55,882 nucleotides of DNA, from assembly GCA_009692585.1 (NCBI GenBank), contig SHYX01000033.1:1-55882 (forward strand), read 5' to 3'. The DNA comes from Myxococcales bacterium. Lineage in GTDB: Bacteria; Myxococcota; UBA796; SXON01. The notes under the pieces are model-generated. The model was not told where the DNA came from. It saw nothing but the letters and a program-made list of their open reading frames with translations, and did no database searches. Shown here one piece after another: positions 1 to 8,717 of this stretch (position 1 is its first letter; every line of letters begins with the position of its first letter). Both the position numbers and the translations under genes were made by a program.

Positions 1-360
1 GCCGCTGCCTTTGGCGTCCCAGGATCGGCCCTCGTAGCGGCCTTCCGTGCCGCCGCCGAAGAGGCGGCCGACGCCGAGGCGGCCGCCGAGGTCGGTGGCG
101 TCGCGGTCGCCGACGCGCTCGTCCGAATGGCCCGGTTCATGAACGAGCGACCGGGCCCGCTCTCCATCTCCGCCCTTGCCTTCGGCGTCCATCCGCTCGA
201 ACGGCGAGTGGTCCTGCTGCTCGAAGGCCCCGCGAGCCCCGTGCAGGCGCGAGGACTCGCGCTGGCGGGTGTGATCGCGGTGGTCGCCGTCGCGCTCGGC
301 ATGGTCGGCGCGGAGCCGATCCACCACGTCATCGAGGATCTGCTGCTCGCCCGGCATTGA
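1..360 (+). CDS. M56-family (BlaR1-like) metallopeptidase, C-terminal part
   Basis: The reading frame is open from the first base of the window, so this is the 3' end of a longer gene and about 119 residues are visible. The stretch around residues 8-45 is rich in Ala/Glu and ends in ADALVRMARF, like the helix after the zinc site in M56 peptidases, where an AE-D series is followed by an EALLRLAR-like motif. Then come FGVHPLERRV, resembling the FG-S-LE-RV motif of the family, one hydrophobic segment (about residues 84-103) and a final HHVIEDLL. The catalytic HExxH is outside the window. Known M56 proteins sense a signal in the membrane and cleave a BlaI-type repressor. The next genes form a metal-type RND efflux set, so a sensor role for that set is plausible but inferred. 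Confidence 0.6.
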   Translation, partial: AAAFGVPGSALVAAFRAAAEEAADAEAAAEVGGVAVADALVRMARFMNERPGPLSISALAFGVHPLERRVVLLLEGPASPVQARGLALAGVIAVVAVALGMVGAEPIHHVIEDLLLARH

Positions 361-368
361 CACCGACA

Positions 369-382
369 TACTATCGGTAGTA
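369..382. promoter_or_regulatory. perfect palindrome TACTA-N4-TAGTA before the efflux adaptor gene
   Basis: The sequence TACTATCGGTAGTA is a perfect 5+5 inverted repeat lying 9 bases before the adaptor ATG and after the M56 stop. BlaI/MecI/CopY-type repressors bind short dyads with TAC..GTA arms, and the upstream gene looks like their usual partner protease. Its role as an operator is inference; no repressor gene is visible. Confidence 0.35.
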
Positions 383-391
383 GTAGTCGCG

Positions 392-1945
392 ATGCGCGCG
401 CTCCTTCTCCTTCTCCCCTGCTCCGCGTTTTCCCTCGCCTGCGCGGGGCTCCCCGGCGGCCATGACCACGCCCACGAAGGCGACGGTCACGGACACCACG
501 CCGCGGAAGATCCCCGACCGGGCCTGACCGTCACGCTCTACCAGTCCGGCCTGGAGCTGTTCATGGAGTACCCGTCGTTGGTGGCGGGCCAGGAATCGCC
601 CCTGGTCGCCCACTTCACCGACGCGCGCGACCCGGAGGCGTTCCGCTGGGTGACCGAGGGACGGGTGACCGCGACGTTGCGCTACGCCGACGGCACCGAG
701 GAGCGCTTCGTCGCCGAGAAGCTGCTCCGCAACGGCATCTTCAAGCCCACGGTGAAGCCGGGCAAGGCGGGCGAGGCGACGCTGACGCTGGTGCTCGAAG
801 GCCCCGTCGCTGGCACGGTCGAAGTCGGGGCGGTGACGGTACACGCCACGACCGATGCTGCGGTGGCCGCGGCCGCGCCAGACGAGGCCGCCGGCGAGAG
901 CACGGTGGGCTACCTGAAGGAGTCCCAGTGGAAGACGGAGTACGCGACCGCAGCCGCGGTGCAGCAGGCGATCCGCGGGGGCGTGCGGGCCAGCGGGGAG
1001 ATCAGCCCCGTCGCCGGCCGCTCGGCGGAGATCGTCGCGCCGGTGGCGGGCAGGGTGCGGACCTCGGGCGCAGCGCCCTACGTCGGCCTGCGCGTGACGC
1101 GGGGGCAGGCGCTCTTCTCGCTCTTGCCGCTGTCCGGCGATGCCGCCGGGGCCGAGGGGGCGGCCTCCCGTGCTGCCGCCGCGCTCGCGCTCACGGAGAA
1201 GGATCTCGCCCGCGCCGAGGAGCTTCACGGCGCCGCCGTGTACTCCCAGAAGCAGCTCGACGCCGCCAGGGCGGCCCGCGACGTGGCGGCCTCCGATCTG
1301 CGGGCGGCCGACGGGCAGCGCGCCGCGTGGAACGGGAGCGGGGGCGGGGCCGCGCTGGACATCCGGTCGCCCCTCGATGGGGTCGTCGCGTTCGCGGATG
1401 TCGCTCCCGGCGCGCTTGTCAACGCCGGGTCACGCCTGCTCTCGATCGTCGATCCCACCCGCGTGTGGCTCTACTGCCACGTGACCGACACCGACGCGCC
1501 GAAGGTCGAGGGCTCGCCGGGCGCGACGTTCACGGTGCCGGGCTTCGACGCGCCCTTCCACGTCGAGGGGGGCCTGGTGGCCATCGGTGCCGCCGTGGAC
1601 CCGGACTCGCGCACCGTTCCGGTGATCTTCGAGATCGACAACGCGACGGGCACGCTGAAGCCTGGGATGTTCGCCAAGGTCACCGTTCACACCGTCGCGT
1701 CGGTGGAGGGCGTCGTGATTCCCGCGGAGGCGGTCGTTGACGACGGCGGACGTCCGACCGTCTACGTGATGGACGGCGGGGAGAGCTTCTTCGCCCGTCG
1801 CGTCAAGCTCGGCGCGCGGGCGGATGGGCTCGTGCAGGTGCTCGACGGGGTCGCGGCCGGAGAGCGCGTCGTGAGTCGAGGCGCATACGAGATCAAGCTC
1901 TCCACGGCCGGGGGCGCGATCCCCGAGCACGGCCACGCGCACTAG
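392..1945 (+). CDS. RND efflux periplasmic adaptor lipoprotein (CusB/CzcB type)
   Basis: A 517-aa membrane-fusion protein that would link the inner-membrane pump to the outer-membrane channel. It has a short hydrophobic leader ending in a Cys at about residue 17, followed by a His-rich stretch (HDHAHEGDGHGHHAAED) and a His-rich C-terminus (EHGHAH), which suggests metal binding. Residues about 40-150 match the extra N-terminal beta domain seen in metal-type adaptors (LELFMEYPSLVAGQ). Next come a barrel-sandwich half, an alpha-hairpin (about 245-305), the returning lipoyl half (LDIRSPLDGVVAFADVAPG) and beta-barrel and membrane-proximal domains. The pump gene follows 11 bases later. Substrate metal cannot be told from sequence; Zn, Co, Ni or Cu are all possible. 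Confidence 0.9.
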   Translation: MRALLLLLPCSAFSLACAGLPGGHDHAHEGDGHGHHAAEDPRPGLTVTLYQSGLELFMEYPSLVAGQESPLVAHFTDARDPEAFRWVTEGRVTATLRYADGTEERFVAEKLLRNGIFKPTVKPGKAGEATLTLVLEGPVAGTVEVGAVTVHATTDAAVAAAAPDEAAGESTVGYLKESQWKTEYATAAAVQQAIRGGVRASGEISPVAGRSAEIVAPVAGRVRTSGAAPYVGLRVTRGQALFSLLPLSGDAAGAEGAASRAAAALALTEKDLARAEELHGAAVYSQKQLDAARAARDVAASDLRAADGQRAAWNGSGGGAALDIRSPLDGVVAFADVAPGALVNAGSRLLSIVDPTRVWLYCHVTDTDAPKVEGSPGATFTVPGFDAPFHVEGGLVAIGAAVDPDSRTVPVIFEIDNATGTLKPGMFAKVTVHTVASVEGVVIPAEAVVDDGGRPTVYVMDGGESFFARRVKLGARADGLVQVLDGVAAGERVVSRGAYEIKLSTAGGAIPEHGHAH

Positions 1946-1956
1946 GAGCCCGACCC

Positions 1957-4900
1957 ATGAACCGCCTCATCCAATGGTCGGTGCAGAACCGGCTCCTTGT
2001 CCTCGCGGCAGCGCTGTTGATGCTCTTCGTCGGCATCGACGTCGCACGGAAGATGCCCGTGGACGTGTTCCCCGACCTCACCGCGCCCACCGTCACCGTG
2101 CTGACCGAGGCCCACGGGTTGGCGCCGGAAGAGGTCGAGACGCTGGTGACCTTCCCCATCGAGACCGCCGTCAACGGCGCGACCGGCGTGCGGCGGGTGC
2201 GCTCGGCGTCTGCCGTCGGCATCTCGATCGTGTGGGTGGAGTTCGATTGGGACACCGACATCCTCGTCGCGCGCCAGATCGTCAACGAGAAGCTCCAGCT
2301 GGTCGCGCCGCAGCTCCCGAACGACATCGCGCCGCCCTCGATGGCGCCCGTGTCCTCGGTGATGGGGGAGATCCTGTTTCTCTCGTTGAAGTGGGAGGAG
2401 CCGGCCGGGACGGAGGAAGGCCGCCTGTCCCAGATGATGGAGGCGCGAACGCTGGCGGACTGGGTGGTCCGCAAGCGGCTGCTGTCCGTCGGCGGGGTCT
2501 CCCAGGTGGTCCCCATCGGCGGCGCGGTGCGCCAGATCCAGGTGCGCCTTCGCCCGGAGGCGATGCAGGCCCTCGACGTGAGCTTCGAGCAGGTCGCCCA
2601 CGCGCTCCGCACCGGAAATACCAATGCATCCGGCGGCTTCTACGCCGAGGCGGGCCAGGAGTACCTGCTCCGGGGCGTCGGGCGCGCGGAGACCCTCGAC
2701 GACATCGGCGACACCCCGGTGACGGTGCGCCGGGGCGTCCCGGTCCTCGTCCGGCAGCTCGCCGAGGTCGCGGTCGGGCCCAAGGTGAAGCGGGGTGAGG
2801 GCAGCGCTGACGCCGAGCCCGCCGTGATCCTGGCGGTGATGAAGCAACCCGACGCCAACACGCTGGCGCTGACCGATCGCCTCGACGCGGCGCTGGACGA
2901 GATCCAGGGCACCCTCCCGGCCGGGCTGGAGATCGACCGCCACATCTTCCGACAGTCCGACTTCATCTCGGCGTCGGTCGACAACGTGTCGGAGGCGCTG
3001 CGCGACGGCGCGATCCTCGTCGCGATCATCCTGGTGCTGTTCCTCGGCAACGTCCGCACCGCGCTCATCTCGCTCGTCGCCATTCCGCTGTCGCTCGCCG
3101 CCGCCGTCCTGGTGATGAAGGCGACCGGCGTCTCGCTCAACACGATGACCCTCGGGGGGCTCACCATCGCCGTCGGCGCGCTCGTGGACGACGCGATCAT
3201 CGACGTGGAGAACGTGTTCCGCCGGCTTCGGGAGAATCGAAAGCGCGCTGAGCCGAAACCGCCGCTGGAGGTGGTGTACGCGGCATCCGTCGAGGTGCGT
3301 GCGTCGATCCTCGTCGCGACGCTGATCATCATCCTGGTGTTCCTCCCGTTGTTCTTCCTGTCGGGCTTGGAAGGCCGGATGCTGGCGCCACTCGGGATGG
3401 CCTACATCGTCGCCATCGCGGCCTCACTGGTGGTCGCGATGACCGTCACGCCGGCGCTCTGCGCGTGGCTCCTGCCGGAGTCCACGGCGCTCGATCACGA
3501 CGACAGCCGCGTGATGCGCGGGATCAAGTGGCTCTACCGCCCGACCCTGGAGCTCGCGTTGCGGGTGCCCGCCGTGGTGCTGGGCGGGTCCGTCCTCGCG
3601 CTCGTCGTCGCGCTCGCCACCCTGCCCCTCCTCGGCCGCTCCTTCCTGCCCGAGTTCAACGAGGGGAGCCTCACACTCAACGTGGTGACCTTGCCGGGAA
3701 CCTCGCTGGCCGCGAGCGACCGGCTGGGGCGGCGTGTGGAGCAGGTGCTCCTCGAATTCCCCGAGGTCGCCGCCACGGCGCGGCGGACGGGGCGCGCCGA
3801 GCTGGACGAGCACGCGCAGGACGTCAACGCCGCCGAGCTTGACGTCCGCCTCGACTTCTCCAAGAGCGAGCGTGGAAAGGAGGAATTCCTCGCGGCGCTA
3901 CGCAAGGCGCTCGCCCAGGTGCCCGGGGCGGTGATCACCGTCGGACAGCCGCTCTCCCACCGTATCGACCACATGCTCTCGGGGTCGCGCTCGGCCATCG
4001 CGATCAAGGTGTTTGGCGATGACCTGGTCACGCTCCGGCAGGTGGCGGAGCAGGTGAAGGCCGCCATCGAGGACGTGCCCGGCGCGGTGGACGTGACCAT
4101 CGAGCAGCAGGTGGACATTCCCGAGCTGGAGATCCGCGCCGACCGTGCCGCAGCGGCCCGCTACGGGCTCACGACGGGGAATCTGGTCGAAGCGGTCGAG
4201 CGCGCCTTCACCGGTGAGGTCGTCGGCACGATGCTGGAAGGGCAACGCACCACGGACCTGGTCCTGCGGCTCGACGACGCCTCACGCGAGGATTTCGAGG
4301 CGCTGCTGTCCACCCCCATCGACACCCCAGCCGGTGTGCGCGTGCCGCTCAAGGCGGTGGCGAGCGTCGTCCGTGACACGAGCCCCAACACGATCACGCG
4401 GGAGGGCGTCCAGCGGAAGATGGTGGTCCAGGCGAACGTCGCCGACCGCGACATCGTGTCGGTCGTCGAGGACATGCGTGCGGCGGTTCGGGCGAAGGTG
4501 CAGATGCCCGAGGGCTACTACCCGGTCTTCGGCGGGCAGTTCGAGAGCGCCGCCGAGGCCACTCGTACCATCGGGCTCCTGTCCGTCGGCGTCGTCATCG
4601 GCATCTTCCTGCTGCTCGGGGTCGCCTTCCGGTCGGTTCGGAACGCGCTCCTGACGCTGGTGAACCTGCCACTCGCGCTGATCGGCGGCGTTCTCGCCGT
4701 GGCGTTGACGTCGGGCGTCGTCTCCATCCCCGCGCTGGTCGGGTTCATCACGCTGTTCGGCATCGCGACGCGCAACGGGATCATGATGATCAGCCACTTC
4801 GAGCACCTCGTCGGCGACGAGGGCCTGGGCATCGACGAGGCGGTGCGTCGAGGGTCGATGGAGCGCCTGGCGCCGATCCTGATGACGGCCCTGTGTGCCG

Positions 4901-5058
4901 GGCTGGCGCTGATCCCGCTCGTCCTCGGCGCCGACCAGCCCGGCAACGAGATCCAGGCGCCGATGGGCGTGGTCATTCTCGGCGGGCTCCTGTCGTCTAC
5001 GGCGCTCAACATGCTGGTGGTGCCCGTCCTGTACCGGCGCTTCGGGAGGTCCGCATGA
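1957..5058 (+). CDS. heavy-metal RND efflux pump, inner-membrane subunit (CzcA/CusA family)
   Basis: A 1033-aa proton-driven antiporter of the HME-RND family, full length, with the duplicated arrangement of one helix, a large periplasmic loop and a bundle of helices, twice. The N-terminal signature (MPVDVFPDLTAPTVTVLTEA) is typical of CzcA/CusA rather than drug pumps. The fourth transmembrane segment holds VGALVDDAIIDVEN, with D411, D412, D416 and E418 at the proton-relay site. The start ATG has a clear pairing with the adaptor stop 11 bases upstream, and the gene ends inside the start of the TolC gene (ATGA). The Met triad used by CusA for copper was not identified, so copper/silver specificity is not supported. 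Confidence 0.93.
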   Translation: MNRLIQWSVQNRLLVLAAALLMLFVGIDVARKMPVDVFPDLTAPTVTVLTEAHGLAPEEVETLVTFPIETAVNGATGVRRVRSASAVGISIVWVEFDWDTDILVARQIVNEKLQLVAPQLPNDIAPPSMAPVSSVMGEILFLSLKWEEPAGTEEGRLSQMMEARTLADWVVRKRLLSVGGVSQVVPIGGAVRQIQVRLRPEAMQALDVSFEQVAHALRTGNTNASGGFYAEAGQEYLLRGVGRAETLDDIGDTPVTVRRGVPVLVRQLAEVAVGPKVKRGEGSADAEPAVILAVMKQPDANTLALTDRLDAALDEIQGTLPAGLEIDRHIFRQSDFISASVDNVSEALRDGAILVAIILVLFLGNVRTALISLVAIPLSLAAAVLVMKATGVSLNTMTLGGLTIAVGALVDDAIIDVENVFRRLRENRKRAEPKPPLEVVYAASVEVRASILVATLIIILVFLPLFFLSGLEGRMLAPLGMAYIVAIAASLVVAMTVTPALCAWLLPESTALDHDDSRVMRGIKWLYRPTLELALRVPAVVLGGSVLALVVALATLPLLGRSFLPEFNEGSLTLNVVTLPGTSLAASDRLGRRVEQVLLEFPEVAATARRTGRAELDEHAQDVNAAELDVRLDFSKSERGKEEFLAALRKALAQVPGAVITVGQPLSHRIDHMLSGSRSAIAIKVFGDDLVTLRQVAEQVKAAIEDVPGAVDVTIEQQVDIPELEIRADRAAAARYGLTTGNLVEAVERAFTGEVVGTMLEGQRTTDLVLRLDDASREDFEALLSTPIDTPAGVRVPLKAVASVVRDTSPNTITREGVQRKMVVQANVADRDIVSVVEDMRAAVRAKVQMPEGYYPVFGGQFESAAEATRTIGLLSVGVVIGIFLLLGVAFRSVRNALLTLVNLPLALIGGVLAVALTSGVVSIPALVGFITLFGIATRNGIMMISHFEHLVGDEGLGIDEAVRRGSMERLAPILMTALCAGLALIPLVLGADQPGNEIQAPMGVVILGGLLSSTALNMLVVPVLYRRFGRSA

Positions 5059-6206
5059 CCCTGCTCCTTGCCACCCTGTTTCTTGGCGGCACGGCGGCGG
5101 CGATGACGCCCGCCGAGGCGGTGACGGCGGCGCTCGCCCACGACCCGGCGCTCGCGGCCGCCGAGGCGCGTGTCGACGCTGGGAAGGGGGCGCTGTCGGG
5201 CGCGTCGTGGCTCCGACACAACCCGCGAGTCAGCGGCAGGCTTGGCGCCGATCGCCTGGAGCTGGAAGCCAGTCAGGCGGTGTCGCTCTCCGGAGAGGGG
5301 CTGGCGGCCGCCCGCAGCGCTCGCTCGTCTTTGGACGCCGCCGAAGCGGCTCTGGACCGCGCGCGGCTCGTGACTGCCGCCGAGGCACGGCGCGCCTGGC
5401 TGCGCGCGGCGGTGGCCGAGGCCGACGTGGAGATCGCCGCCGCCGAGCTGGCGGGTGCAACGCGACTGCGCGAGGCCGCGGTGAAACGCGTGGCGGCCGG
5501 TGAGTCCGCCGACTTCGAGGTGCGCCTCGCCCGGTTGGAGGAGGCCCGGGCCGTCGGGTTGATGCTGCGCGCTCGCGCCTCGCTCGCGGCGGCACGGGCG
5601 ACGCTCGCGGCCATCACCGGGGATCCCGCCGCGGCCGCCCACGGAGATCCGCTCGCCGCGGCGCCGGCGCCGGGGACGGCTGGCGTTCGCGACGACGTGC
5701 GGGCCGCCGAGGCGGCCGTTGATGCGGCCCGCGCCGCCTTGGCACGAGAGCGCGCGGCAACGGTCCCCGCGGTCGAGCTCGGCGTGTTCTACGAGCAGGA
5801 GGCGGGACACACGGTCGTCGGCCCCACGCTCGGCGTCGAGGTGCCGCTGTGGCAGCGCAATCCCGCTGGTCGCGGGAGCGCCCGGGGCGAGCTCGCCCGC
5901 GCCGAGGCCGAAGCCGCCAGTCTGTCGGCCCGCGCTACCGCGGAGCAGCGTGCCTCTTCGGAACAGATGCGCGACCTCGAACCGCTAACAGCCCTCCTCG
6001 GCGACGACCCGGCCGGAGACGCGACGGCCGTGCTCGCCGGCGTGGAGGTGGCGTGGCGGGCCGGCGAGCTCGACATCGCCGAGGCGACGCTTCTGCGTGC
6101 GCGCGCGCTGGACGGGCGCCGGGCGTGGGTCGAGGCGCGGGCTGCGGTCGCCGAGGCCCGCATCGCCACCGCGCTGGCGGAGGGCACCGATACGCTGATC
6201 CCCTGA
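5055..6206 (+). CDS. TolC-family outer-membrane efflux protein
   Basis: A 383-aa protein that begins at the ATG overlapping the pump stop codon (ATGA), behind a strong ribosome site (GGGAGGT). It opens with a signal peptide (MTLLLATLFLGGTAAAM), followed by MTPAEAVTAALAHDPALAAAE, the usual first helix of TolC channels. The rest is long Ala-rich alpha-helical repeats in two halves, as in CusC/CzcC, but somewhat shorter than the usual 420-480 residues. A longer in-frame opening upstream runs through the pump gene and was not used as a start. With the adaptor and pump it completes a three-part metal efflux operon. Confidence 0.88.
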   Translation: MTLLLATLFLGGTAAAMTPAEAVTAALAHDPALAAAEARVDAGKGALSGASWLRHNPRVSGRLGADRLELEASQAVSLSGEGLAAARSARSSLDAAEAALDRARLVTAAEARRAWLRAAVAEADVEIAAAELAGATRLREAAVKRVAAGESADFEVRLARLEEARAVGLMLRARASLAAARATLAAITGDPAAAAHGDPLAAAPAPGTAGVRDDVRAAEAAVDAARAALARERAATVPAVELGVFYEQEAGHTVVGPTLGVEVPLWQRNPAGRGSARGELARAEAEAASLSARATAEQRASSEQMRDLEPLTALLGDDPAGDATAVLAGVEVAWRAGELDIAEATLLRARALDGRRAWVEARAAVAEARIATALAEGTDTLIP

Positions 6207-6239
6207 AGGCGGCCGCAGGTCGAGCCATGGCCAGGCCAC

Positions 6240-7190
6240 CTACCCCCCGAACTCCGCCCGCAGTTGCCGCAGCCCCCGCGCCACCTCGTCAGGATGGAAG
6301 AACGCCGGAACCAGCGCCAGCATCACCCACGGGAAGATGCCCAACTGCATCGATGCGGCGATGCCGAGGTGCAGACACACTCCCATCGGCAACCACCACC
6401 TGGTCACGACTGCGTTTCGGTTGAACTGGGCTCGCAACCAGCCGGATCGCAGCGGTGTGGCCCGGTACCAGTAGGCAAGCGGCACCAGGCAGGCCAGGAC
6501 CTCGAAGGCCAGGGTGAGGGCGGTGAAAAGCTGGGTCGCCGGGTAGACGTGCCGCAGCCACGAAAACGGGATGCGCGCGATCGCGGTGTCTTGAAGCACC
6601 ACGTAGAGCGCCGAGAATCCCCCCCAGGGCCACCACGCCACCGCCGTCTTCTGGATGCCTGCCGTGAAGTAGACCACGACGAGCTGCAACAGGACGAGCC
6701 GTCGAGGCCACGCCGGAATGCGCTGCAGCGGTCCGAGCATCCACGCGTCGGCCCCCCAAAAGCGTCCGGCGGGCACGAAGACATAGATGAACAGCACGTT
6801 GCGGAGGAGCATGTCGATGCCGCGATCGGCGTCGGGAAGCACCCTGGCCAACTGGGCGTAGACCAGGACGGCCAGGAGCGCCATCGGTCGCGTGAACAGC
6901 CCCAGGGTGAAGCACAGGACCGCGCCGAAGAGCACCCGAAACGCCCACCGCGCCACGTGCACGCTGCCGCCGAACCAGCGGTAGAGTTCGACGACCTGAG
7001 CACGGTTGGTCGGATCGCCGATGCCTCCCGCATCACCGGGGCCCCACAGCGGGGTGATGAGGTGGTGCTGCCAGACCAGGGCGAGGTCGTAGAGGAAGAC
7101 GACGCCGACCAGCACGCGGATGAGGGCCATCACCCTGGGGTGCTCGTCGCCGGACCACAGGTCCCGCCACCACGCCCATGCGCGCGTCAC
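6240..7190 (-). CDS. HTTM-domain multi-pass membrane protein
   Basis: A 316-aa integral membrane protein with about seven hydrophobic segments. The pattern (MALIRVLVGVVFLYDLALVW near the start, LITPLWGPGD, LGLFTRPMALLAVLVYAQL, GIDMLLRNVLFIYVFVPAGR, VYFTAGIQKT) fits the HTTM family, related to the membrane part of vitamin-K-dependent gamma-carboxylase. The biochemical role of bacterial members is mostly unknown. Its ATG overlaps the stop of the 221-aa gene upstream (ATGA), so the two are probably made together. Confidence 0.72.
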   Translation of the reverse strand: MTRAWAWWRDLWSGDEHPRVMALIRVLVGVVFLYDLALVWQHHLITPLWGPGDAGGIGDPTNRAQVVELYRWFGGSVHVARWAFRVLFGAVLCFTLGLFTRPMALLAVLVYAQLARVLPDADRGIDMLLRNVLFIYVFVPAGRFWGADAWMLGPLQRIPAWPRRLVLLQLVVVYFTAGIQKTAVAWWPWGGFSALYVVLQDTAIARIPFSWLRHVYPATQLFTALTLAFEVLACLVPLAYWYRATPLRSGWLRAQFNRNAVVTRWWLPMGVCLHLGIAASMQLGIFPWVMLALVPAFFHPDEVARGLRQLRAEFGG

Positions 7191-7852
7191 GGGCGCCGCC
7201 GCACACGCACCGCGCGCTCGCCGGACTCGACGTGGGTTTCGGCCGCCTCGCCGGGTTCGAAGGTGTGGATGCCGCGAAACTTGACGCGCACCTCGTCGAT
7301 CGCGGGGTAGGCCGCAAAGACCTCCATCGCCACCCAGGAGACGAAGGGGTCCCAGGCTCGACCGGCCTTGTCGCTGTTGCCGTCGTACACGCCGCGGATG
7401 CGCCGATATACGAACTTATCTAGGTTGAAGGTTGCGTCTGGATCAAGCGAGGCGTAGAGACGGCGCCACTCCCCCGCCGCAGGCCGGCCTTCCACCACCA
7501 GCCGGGCGGGGAACCGGTCCGGGTGGGTGAAGAGCCCCCAGGCCTGACCGGTTCCCGTCAGCTCCAGCACGTCGGCGAAGGGCGCTAGCACCGCAGACCG
7601 CAGGCCGGACTGGGTCTTGACGACGGCGTAGGCCGTGTCGGCAAGCTGGTCCGCGCTGGTGTCGATGCCCACCCGCCCGGCCAGAGTCGCGACACGAGTA
7701 AGTTCATCGCGGGCAAGGGGCAGGTCGTAGCGACGGCGGCTGGCCGAGCGTGCCAGGGGGGCCGCAGCGAACCCGTGCACGACCACGACCACCAAAAGCA
7801 GCGCGGCGCGGACGTCGTCCCAGGGGGGGAGTCGCCAGCGCCGCCGCGTCAC
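7187..7852 (-). CDS. membrane-anchored protein of unknown function, HTTM partner
   Basis: A 221-aa protein with one N-terminal hydrophobic segment (AALLLVVVVVHGFAAAPLA) preceded by basic residues, giving an anchor with a periplasmic body of about 190 residues. I do not recognise the family. The body has no cysteine and no repeated motif. Its position is informative: its start overlaps the greB stop and its stop overlaps the HTTM gene start, both by four bases. Small anchored proteins are often found beside HTTM genes, so it may be a fixed partner; that is inference. Confidence 0.7.
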   Translation of the reverse strand: MTRRRWRLPPWDDVRAALLLVVVVVHGFAAAPLARSASRRRYDLPLARDELTRVATLAGRVGIDTSADQLADTAYAVVKTQSGLRSAVLAPFADVLELTGTGQAWGLFTHPDRFPARLVVEGRPAAGEWRRLYASLDPDATFNLDKFVYRRIRGVYDGNSDKAGRAWDPFVSWVAMEVFAAYPAIDEVRVKFRGIHTFEPGEAAETHVESGERAVRVRRRP

Positions 7853-8319
7853 CGCGGGAAACTCACGGCGAGGATCGTCAACTCGCGTTTGCCTCCCGGG
7901 GTCTGGAAGCTCACGTCGTCGCCCAGGTTGCGGCCGATGAGCGCCCGCCCGATCGGCGAGGCATACGAGACCACCCGATGGTCCAGGTCCACCTCGTCCT
8001 CCCCGCGGATGGTCCAGGTCTGCACGTTGCCATCGGGGTCCTCGACCTCGACGGTCGCGCCGAAGTACACCCGATCGCCGCTGAACGAGCGCGGGTCGAC
8101 CACCTGCAGGATCTCGATCCGCCCTTTCAGGAAACGCAGGCGACGATCGATCTCGCGGAGGCGCTGCTTTCCGTAGATGTATTCACTGTTTTCGCTACGG
8201 TCGCCGTGCGCCGCTGCGCGCCCGACCTCGGCGGTGATGTGGGGCCGCTCCCGCAGGATGAGCCAGTCGTACTCGTCGACAATCTTCCGGTGACCGGCGG
8301 GTGTGATGGTGGAGGGCAT
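7849..8319 (-). CDS. greB: transcription elongation factor GreB
   Basis: A 156-aa Gre factor that stimulates RNA cleavage by backtracked RNA polymerase. The N-terminal coiled coil carries the acidic tip GDRSENSEYIYGKQRLREID, very close to E. coli GreB, followed by RRLRFLKGRIE. The C-terminal FKBP-like domain contains ASPIGRALIGRNLGDDVSFQ and ends SFQTPGGKRELTILAV. The start at MPSTITPAGH gives the usual GreB length; an upstream ATG (MASRIIRPH, first base 8346) is possible. The gene heads a coupled set with the anchored unknown and the HTTM gene, an unusual setting for greB. Its start codon overlaps that of the divergent lipoprotein. Confidence 0.93.
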   Translation of the reverse strand: MPSTITPAGHRKIVDEYDWLILRERPHITAEVGRAAAHGDRSENSEYIYGKQRLREIDRRLRFLKGRIEILQVVDPRSFSGDRVYFGATVEVEDPDGNVQTWTIRGEDEVDLDHRVVSYASPIGRALIGRNLGDDVSFQTPGGKRELTILAVSFPR

Positions 8320-8704
8320 GTGCGGACGGATTATCCGGCTGGCCATGCTGACCCTCTTCCTTGCGTGCGCCGAACCCGAACCCGAAGGGCCGTGCCCGGT
8401 CTGGGCGGACGAGGCCGCGGCCGACGGCGTGCTCGACAACGCTCACGACTGCGGAACCTGGACGCTGGCGGTGGACGAACACCTCTACGTGAACGTCTAC
8501 ATCGACGAGATCGAGGCGCCGTGCGCCGATGTGATCGACGACGGCGTCGACCGGCCGCACGAGCCCACCTACACCAACATGAGCAACGACGCGCCCAAGT
8601 GGACCTACGATTTCGTCGGCGTGTCGGCGGTCGACGTCGCTGAAGTCACGATCACGTGTGAAGAAGGGACCGAATGGCACGCCCGCGTACACGTGCAAGC
8701 GTAA
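8318..8704 (+). CDS. small predicted lipoprotein
   Basis: A 128-aa predicted exported lipoprotein. The leader MCGRIIRLAMLTLFLAC has a basic start, a hydrophobic core and a lipobox Cys at residue 17. The mature part is acidic with four or five cysteines that could form disulfides, and the C-terminal half (VGVSAVDVAEVTITCEEG) looks beta-rich. No family is recognised. The chosen ATG shares the palindrome CATG with the greB start; a later ATG at 8345 would leave only a seven-residue leader. It lies just before the large lipoprotein gene in the same direction. Confidence 0.6.
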   Translation: MCGRIIRLAMLTLFLACAEPEPEGPCPVWADEAAADGVLDNAHDCGTWTLAVDEHLYVNVYIDEIEAPCADVIDDGVDRPHEPTYTNMSNDAPKWTYDFVGVSAVDVAEVTITCEEGTEWHARVHVQA

Positions 8705-8717
8705 CCCCGAGGTGCCG

